Source of the DNA: an uncultured Paracoccaceae bacterium
GTDB lineage: Bacteria > Pseudomonadota > Alphaproteobacteria > Rhodobacterales > Rhodobacteraceae
Length of the DNA: 11,283 nt
Assembly (NCBI GenBank): GCA_937927675.1
Contig: CALBSG010000009.1
Span: forward strand, 1 to 11,283
Direction: 5' to 3'
The notes beneath the pieces are model-generated. The model saw only the letters and a program-made list of their open reading frames with translations, did not search any database and was not told the DNA's origin. Position numbers and translations under genes: made by a program. This document shows, piece by piece, positions 7,067 through 11,283 of the stretch (positions are counted from its first letter, which is position 1; every line of letters starts with the position of its first letter).

Positions 7067-8734
7067 ATGAGCGGCATGGCCACCCTGCTGCATCTGGCCG
7101 GGGCGGTGGCGCTCTTGCTTTACGCAACCCGCATGGTTCGCACCGGGGTTGAGCGGGCGGGCGGGCCGATGTTGCGGCGGCATCTGCAGCAGGTCTTGTC
7201 CAATCCGGTGAGCGCCGCGGTGATCGGTGCCGGGCTTGCCATGGCCTTTCAAAGCGCAACCGCCGTTAACCTTTTGCTGTCCTCGCTGGCGGGAAGTGGA
7301 CTGGTAGCCGGAGTGTCGGCGCTGGTCGGCGCGCTCGGGGCAGATTTCGGCTCTGCCGTCGTGGTGCGCCTGCTGACGCTGGATCTTTCGCTGGTGATGC
7401 CAATCGCGATGATCGGTGGCACGGTTATATTCCTGTCAACCGAGCAACGCGCTTGGCGGCAGGCTGGGCGTATCCTGATCGGCGCAGGTCTGATTCTGAT
7501 GGCGCTGCAACTGATCGGGCAGGCGTCTGAGCCGCTGCGTGACAGCCATTTCCTGCCGTTGGTGATCGGCTATCTGACCGATGATCCCGCAACGGCCTTT
7601 GTTGTCGCGGCGATTTGTGCGTGGCTGTTTCATTCCTCGGTCGCTTTTATCCTGCTGGTGGTGGCGCTGGCGACGCGCGGCTTGATTCCGGCCGATCTTG
7701 GTTTGGTGCTGATGCTCGGTGGCAATTTGGGCGGGGCGCTGATTGCCGTGGTGCTGTCGCGTGGCGCGGTGCCACAGACGCGAGCGGTGCCGGTGGCCAA
7801 CCTTGCGCTGCGGGGCGGGGCGGCCGTTCTGGCGCTGATGGCGCTGCGGACCGCCTCGCTGGGGCCGGACTGGCTCGGGCCAAATGCTGCGGCGCAAATT
7901 CTGAACGGCCATATTGCCTTCAACTTTGCCGTCGTGGTGCTGTCTTTGCCACTGGCACGGCGCGCGCATGATCTCGTCCTGTCGCTCTTGTCTAAGCAGG
8001 CGCAACCCTCGGCCAATTTGATCCCCGCCACGACGCTGGACGACAGCGTTCTCGGTGCGCCATCACAGGCGCTGGCCAATGTCACCCGCGAGGTTGTCGG
8101 CATTTGCGGCGACCTTGAAACCATGCTGGACACCGTGATCCAGCTTTACGAGGTGCCGGACGCGGCCCGGATCGAAGCTGTGGCCAAACTCGACGACCGG
8201 ATCGACCGGTCGCATAGCGAGATCAAACTTTATCTGGCGCGTCTGGCCAACAGCGGCATGGACGCTACCGCCACGCAACGGATGCAGGAATTGCTGGCCG
8301 CTTGCATCGCGCTGGAACAGGCAGGTGATGTCGCCAGCAGCAATCTTTTGGCGCATGTGAAGCGCAAGCATGACCGTGGTCTGTCGTTCAGCCCCGAAGG
8401 CTGGCAGGAACTGGTCGATCTGCATGGCCTTTTGCTGACCGACGCCCGTCTGGCCTTCAACATCATCGTGTCGCGCGATCAGAACACCGCACTGGCCTTG
8501 GTGCGTGCCAAGGAACGCTTCCGCGAGGCCGAACGCCGCGCCACGGCGCTGCATTTCGGGCGGCTGCGCGACCGTGGCATCCGCAGCATCGAGACGAGTT
8601 CGCTGCACCTCGACACGATCCGCGACCTGAAGCAGATCAACTCGCTTCTGGCGACGCTGGCCTATCCGGTTCTGGAGGAACAGGGGCTTTTGTCCAGCTC
8701 GCGCCTGCGCTTGCCGGATATCGGCACCGCCTAA
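7067..8734 (+). CDS. Na+/phosphate cotransporter-like (PNaS) protein with PhoU-like C-terminal domain
   Basis: From ATG 7067 the product has 555 aa. Residues about 5-305 are membrane-spanning and contain two degenerate copies of the Na/Pi-cotransporter repeat. The first has QSATA (62-66) where the family has QSSTA, followed by GALGADFGSA; the second has HSSVA (189-193), followed by GGNLGGAL. Residues about 335-545 are soluble, helical and PhoU-like (ANVTREVVGICGDLETMLD onward). Relatives move inorganic phosphate with sodium, and some, such as E. coli YjbB, appear to export it. The start MSGMATLLHLAGAVALLLYATRM matches the usual family beginning; the frame is open back to 6938 but those residues are basic and unlike the family. 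ATG 7076 is an alternative start. The position beside an arsenic island suggests a role in phosphate/arsenate balance, which is inference. Confidence 0.85.
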   Translation: MSGMATLLHLAGAVALLLYATRMVRTGVERAGGPMLRRHLQQVLSNPVSAAVIGAGLAMAFQSATAVNLLLSSLAGSGLVAGVSALVGALGADFGSAVVVRLLTLDLSLVMPIAMIGGTVIFLSTEQRAWRQAGRILIGAGLILMALQLIGQASEPLRDSHFLPLVIGYLTDDPATAFVVAAICAWLFHSSVAFILLVVALATRGLIPADLGLVLMLGGNLGGALIAVVLSRGAVPQTRAVPVANLALRGGAAVLALMALRTASLGPDWLGPNAAAQILNGHIAFNFAVVVLSLPLARRAHDLVLSLLSKQAQPSANLIPATTLDDSVLGAPSQALANVTREVVGICGDLETMLDTVIQLYEVPDAARIEAVAKLDDRIDRSHSEIKLYLARLANSGMDATATQRMQELLAACIALEQAGDVASSNLLAHVKRKHDRGLSFSPEGWQELVDLHGLLLTDARLAFNIIVSRDQNTALALVRAKERFREAERRATALHFGRLRDRGIRSIETSSLHLDTIRDLKQINSLLATLAYPVLEEQGLLSSSRLRLPDIGTA

Positions 8735-8823
8735 CCCTTTCCATCTGCAACACTTTCGCAAAACGGTCACAGAGAATGACTACCACTCCCACCTGCAAAC
8801 CTTGCAACAAAAGGACACCGACC

Positions 8824-9939
8824 ATGACAACCCTGACACGCCGCAGCCTTCTTGCCACCGGCACCGCGGCACTGGCTGCACCGCTTTTCGCCCGCCGTTC
8901 GCTTGCCTCCTCTGGGGTGGTGAACGTCTTCGCTTGGGGGGATTATTTCCAGCCGAACATCGTCGAAGCCTTCGAAAAGGCGACCGGCATCAAAATCAAC
9001 GTTTCGACCTATGGGTCGAACGAAGAAGCCGCCAGCAAGCTGCGCGCAGCGGGCGGGCAGGGGTTCGACCTGATCTTCCCGTCGGTCGACACCCGCCCGA
9101 ACTATGACGAGGGCGATCTGCTGGCCGAAATCGACGAAACCAAGCTGAACGTCGGCCTGATCGAGCCGTCGCTGTGGCGCTCGTCGCTGGAACTGGGCGC
9201 GGCCCGTCGCGGCAAGCGCTACTTGGTGCCGTTCACTTGGGGCACCGAAGGCATCACCTATGACAGCAGCGCGCTGAACGTGGCACCGGGCGAATTGTCC
9301 TATGCGCATCTCTGGGCCGATGGGCTGGACGGCAAAGTCGCACTGCGGCAAAAATCGGTGCTGGTCAGCCTTGCCATCTATCTGGATGCAACGGGCGAGC
9401 TGCCGTCGAACCGGGCGATGGACCTTTACAAGACCGAGGAAGACACCCGCCGTATCTTCGACGGCTGCGTGGCTTTCGCCGCCAAGCACAAGAAGAACAT
9501 CGGATCCTACTGGAACAATGCGACCGAGGCGACCACCGCCTTCACCGACGCGGGCTGCACCATTGGCCAGACCTGGGACACCACGGGCATCAAGCTGAAC
9601 AGCGATGTGGATGCGAAATGGCGTTACGCCGCCCCGAAAGAGGGCGCGCTGGCATGGATGGACACCGCCGCCGTGCCGAAGGGGGCCGAAAACATCGATC
9701 AGGCCTATGCGCTCTTGAACTTCCTGCTTTCGCCCGAGGTTGGCGGCATGTTCTCGAACAACACCGGCTATAACTCGGCCGCTTTGGGCAGTGCCGCCCA
9801 TATGTCGGACGCCGGTCGCGCCGCATTCGAGTTCGCCTATCCGGGCGACGCCATCGCCAACCTGTGGTGGTGGCCGATGTTCACGCCGTGGTTCAGCCAA
9901 GTTCGCGAAGAATACGTCGAGAAGCTGACCAACGCCTGA
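8824..9939 (+). CDS. Periplasmic polyamine-type (PotD-like) ABC substrate-binding protein, Tat signal
   Basis: This 371-aa extracellular solute-binding protein resembles the spermidine/putrescine (PotD) group. An N-terminal twin-arginine signal, TRRSLLATGTAALAAPLFA (residues 5-23), points to Tat export, with cleavage probably after SLA (26-28). The mature protein opens VNVFAWGDYFQPNIVEAFEKATG, typical of the group. The late motif PKEGALAWMDTAAVP places Trp278 and Asp280 where PotD has the Trp255/Asp257 pair that contacts polyamine, so a cationic amine ligand is plausible but not proven. ATG 8824 has AAAGGA upstream with an 8-nt spacer and puts the Arg pair at positions 6-7; an in-frame ATG at 8776 would add 16 residues before the signal. 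It is the first gene of an ABC operon with the ATPase and permease genes that follow. Confidence 0.9.
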   Translation: MTTLTRRSLLATGTAALAAPLFARRSLASSGVVNVFAWGDYFQPNIVEAFEKATGIKINVSTYGSNEEAASKLRAAGGQGFDLIFPSVDTRPNYDEGDLLAEIDETKLNVGLIEPSLWRSSLELGAARRGKRYLVPFTWGTEGITYDSSALNVAPGELSYAHLWADGLDGKVALRQKSVLVSLAIYLDATGELPSNRAMDLYKTEEDTRRIFDGCVAFAAKHKKNIGSYWNNATEATTAFTDAGCTIGQTWDTTGIKLNSDVDAKWRYAAPKEGALAWMDTAAVPKGAENIDQAYALLNFLLSPEVGGMFSNNTGYNSAALGSAAHMSDAGRAAFEFAYPGDAIANLWWWPMFTPWFSQVREEYVEKLTNA

Positions 9940-9952
9940 TCACGGGCGAACG

Positions 9953-9987
9953 GGCGGCGCGGGGGCAATCTCCCCCCTCGCGCCGCC
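9953..9987 (+). promoter_or_regulatory. Large intercistronic RNA hairpin between binding-protein and ATPase genes
   Basis: GGCGGCGCG (9953-9961) pairs perfectly with CGCGCCGCC (9979-9987). The stem can be extended by GGGG/CCCC with a single bulged T at 9978, around the loop GCAATCT. No U-tract follows, so it is not a classic full terminator. Hairpins at this place in ABC operons commonly protect the 3' end of the binding-protein message and reduce expression of downstream genes, so that the binding protein is made in excess. That role is inferred from the structure and its location. Confidence 0.6.
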
Positions 9988-10018
9988 ACACACCACCAAC
10001 CAAGGAATGGACCCCGAG

Positions 10019-11116
10019 ATGACAGGTCAAACGACGGGCAAGGCAATCGAATTTGATCGGGCATCGGTCCGGTTTGGCCAGTTTCAGGCTGTGCAGCCGA
10101 CCGATCTTCGGATCGAGCCGGGCGAGTTTTTTTCCATCCTCGGCCCGTCGGGCTGCGGCAAGACCACGCTTTTGCGTCTCTTGTCGGGTTTTCTGGACCC
10201 GACCGAAGGGGATGTCAAAATTGGGGGCACCTCGATGGTCGGGATTGATCCGTCGGTTCGCCCTACGGCTTTGATTTTCCAGAACCTTGCGCTGTTTCCG
10301 CTGATGTCGATCTGGGAAAATGTGGCCTTCGGGCTGGAAATGCGTGGTTGGTCGCGCGCAAAGCGGCGGGACCGGGCCTATGAATTGCTGGCCACCGTGG
10401 CCCTGAGCGATCATGCCGAAAAACTGCCGGCCCAGCTTTCGGGTGGGCAAAAGCAGCGGGTCGCCATTGCCCGCGCGCTGGCGGTGGAACCTTCGGTGCT
10501 GCTGTTGGACGAACCGCTGTCGGCGCTGGACCTGAAGCTGCGCCAGCATATGCGGGCTGAGTTGAAGCAAATTCAGGCCAAGACTGGCATCACCTTTGTC
10601 TACATCACCCACGATCAGGGCGAGGCCCTGACGATGAGCGACCGGGTGGCCGTGATGAACCGCGGCCGCATCATGCAGATCGGCTCTCCGGACGACATTT
10701 ATGACCGACCCGACAACGCCTTTGTCGCCACCTTCGTTGGCGAAACGAATGCGCTGAACGCCAAGGTGGCCTCTTGCGCCGATGGGATGGCGCTGGTGGA
10801 AACCCCGCTGGGCGGGTTCCGCGCCAGCAACCCCAAGGGGCTGGGCGCGGGAAGCGATGCGATCCTGTTCCTGCGGCCCGAAAAACTACGGCTTCTGGCG
10901 GCGGGCGAAACCGAAGAAAACCACATTGCAGCCCGTATCCTGCGCCGCGACATGGAAGGCGCGTGGTCGACCTTGGTCGTTGAAACCGGCGGGCGCGAGT
11001 TGAAACTGCATTTGCCGCATGACGGGCGCGAGGCCCTTGCATCGGGCGAGGTGGCTTTGGGGTTCAAGGCGACCGAGGCGGTGATCCTGCCCAAGGGAGA
11101 AATGTCAGATGACTAG
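10019..11116 (+). CDS. ABC transporter ATPase, polyamine (PotA)-type
   Basis: This 365-aa cytoplasmic ATPase energises the import system of the adjacent binding protein. All nucleotide-binding motifs are present in order: Walker A GPSGCGKTT (42-50), Q-loop Gln88 (IFQNLALFP), signature LSGGQKQR (140-147), Walker B LLLDEP (161-166), D-loop SALD and switch histidine His198 (THDQ). The C-terminal part, about 240-355, is a TOBE-like regulatory domain, as in PotA and related spermidine/putrescine or iron ATPases. An ATG at 10007 lies immediately after the AAGGA (10002-10006), too close to be used, so ATG 10019 (MTGQTTGKAIEFD) is preferred although its 12-nt spacer is long. The gene overlaps the permease start by 8 bp, showing one operon. 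The substrate cannot be read from this subunit. Confidence 0.93.
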   Translation: MTGQTTGKAIEFDRASVRFGQFQAVQPTDLRIEPGEFFSILGPSGCGKTTLLRLLSGFLDPTEGDVKIGGTSMVGIDPSVRPTALIFQNLALFPLMSIWENVAFGLEMRGWSRAKRRDRAYELLATVALSDHAEKLPAQLSGGQKQRVAIARALAVEPSVLLLDEPLSALDLKLRQHMRAELKQIQAKTGITFVYITHDQGEALTMSDRVAVMNRGRIMQIGSPDDIYDRPDNAFVATFVGETNALNAKVASCADGMALVETPLGGFRASNPKGLGAGSDAILFLRPEKLRLLAAGETEENHIAARILRRDMEGAWSTLVVETGGRELKLHLPHDGREALASGEVALGFKATEAVILPKGEMSDD

Positions 11117-11283
11117 ACTTTTCCGCGCCTTCGGCATGCCGCTGTCGGCCCTGATCTTGCTGTTTTCGGGCATCTGGATCTTCGGCCTGATCGCTGCGCC
11201 GCAACTCATCATGATCGAACAATCCTTCTGGCGGATGGAGCGGCCTGCCGGGTCTGCCGAAATCTCGGTGCAAATTGACGGGC
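11109..11283 (+). CDS. ABC transporter permease, PotB-like (3' end outside window)
   Basis: Only the first 58 codons are present. They begin MTRLFRAFGMPLSALILLFSG and include one hydrophobic membrane-spanning stretch (about residues 10-32), then a polar segment, consistent with the start of a spermidine/putrescine-type permease. The start is supported by AAGGGAGA (11093-11100) with an 8-nt spacer and by the 8-bp overlap with the ATPase gene. Identity rests mainly on operon context, because the permease signature loop lies beyond the window. Confidence 0.75.
   Translation, partial: MTRLFRAFGMPLSALILLFSGIWIFGLIAAPQLIMIEQSFWRMERPAGSAEISVQIDG

Noticed and set aside
6778..7152. 124-aa plus-strand open frame between acr3 and the Na/Pi transporter
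   Set aside because: Overlaps the transporter start in another frame, has no family resemblance and begins inside a candidate terminator.
1..11283. CRISPR array, tRNA or rRNA genes, integrase or attachment sites
   Set aside because: No regularly spaced repeats, cloverleaf-like segment, rRNA-like sequence or recombinase gene was recognised anywhere in the window.

Overview
The window looks like a GC-rich alphaproteobacterial chromosome segment, most likely from the Rhodobacteraceae (Rhodobacter/Paracoccus/Gemmobacter type). This is inferred from codon usage, the Tat-exported binding protein, the ArsR-ArsC fusion and the overall flavour of the proteins. No rRNA or tRNA gene was seen that could fix the taxon.

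Layout. (1) Positions 1-260, minus: the 5' part of a small MarR-type winged-helix regulator resembling the EPS-associated family. (2) 261-719: no convincing gene, but two copies of a near-identical 20-bp imperfect palindrome and some small hairpins. (3) 720-6743: an arsenic-resistance island built as two divergent operons. The minus-strand operon reads arsRC (ArsR repressor fused to a thioredoxin-type arsenate reductase), then a glyceraldehyde-3-phosphate dehydrogenase, then arsJ. The plus-strand operon reads arsA, then acr3. A 138-bp intergenic region lies between arsRC and arsA. (4) 6744-7066: a candidate terminator after acr3 and an AT-rich leader. (5) 7067-8734, plus: a Na+/Pi-cotransporter-like protein with a PhoU-like C-terminal domain. 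(6) 8824 to the end, plus: a polyamine-type ABC transporter (Tat-exported binding protein, ATPase, start of the first permease), with a long GC-rich hairpin between the binding-protein and ATPase genes.

How the parts work together. The island encodes two complementary ways to remove arsenate. In one, GAPDH makes the unstable 1-arseno-3-phosphoglycerate and ArsJ exports it. In the other, the ArsC half of the fusion reduces As(V) to As(III), which the membrane carrier Acr3 extrudes; ArsA, an ATPase with both nucleotide sites and all three metal-binding cysteines, may energise this. No arsD metallochaperone gene is present. The single ArsR domain sits between the two operons, where it could control both. 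The phosphate transporter next door may tune phosphate/arsenate traffic, but that is inference. The polyamine-type ABC genes look like a separate unit.

The individual families are known. The most notable points are the fused sensor-reductase, whose sensor keeps a Cys-Cys pair but lacks the expected third cysteine, the dual-pathway architecture, and the unexplained palindrome pair in the non-coding region.
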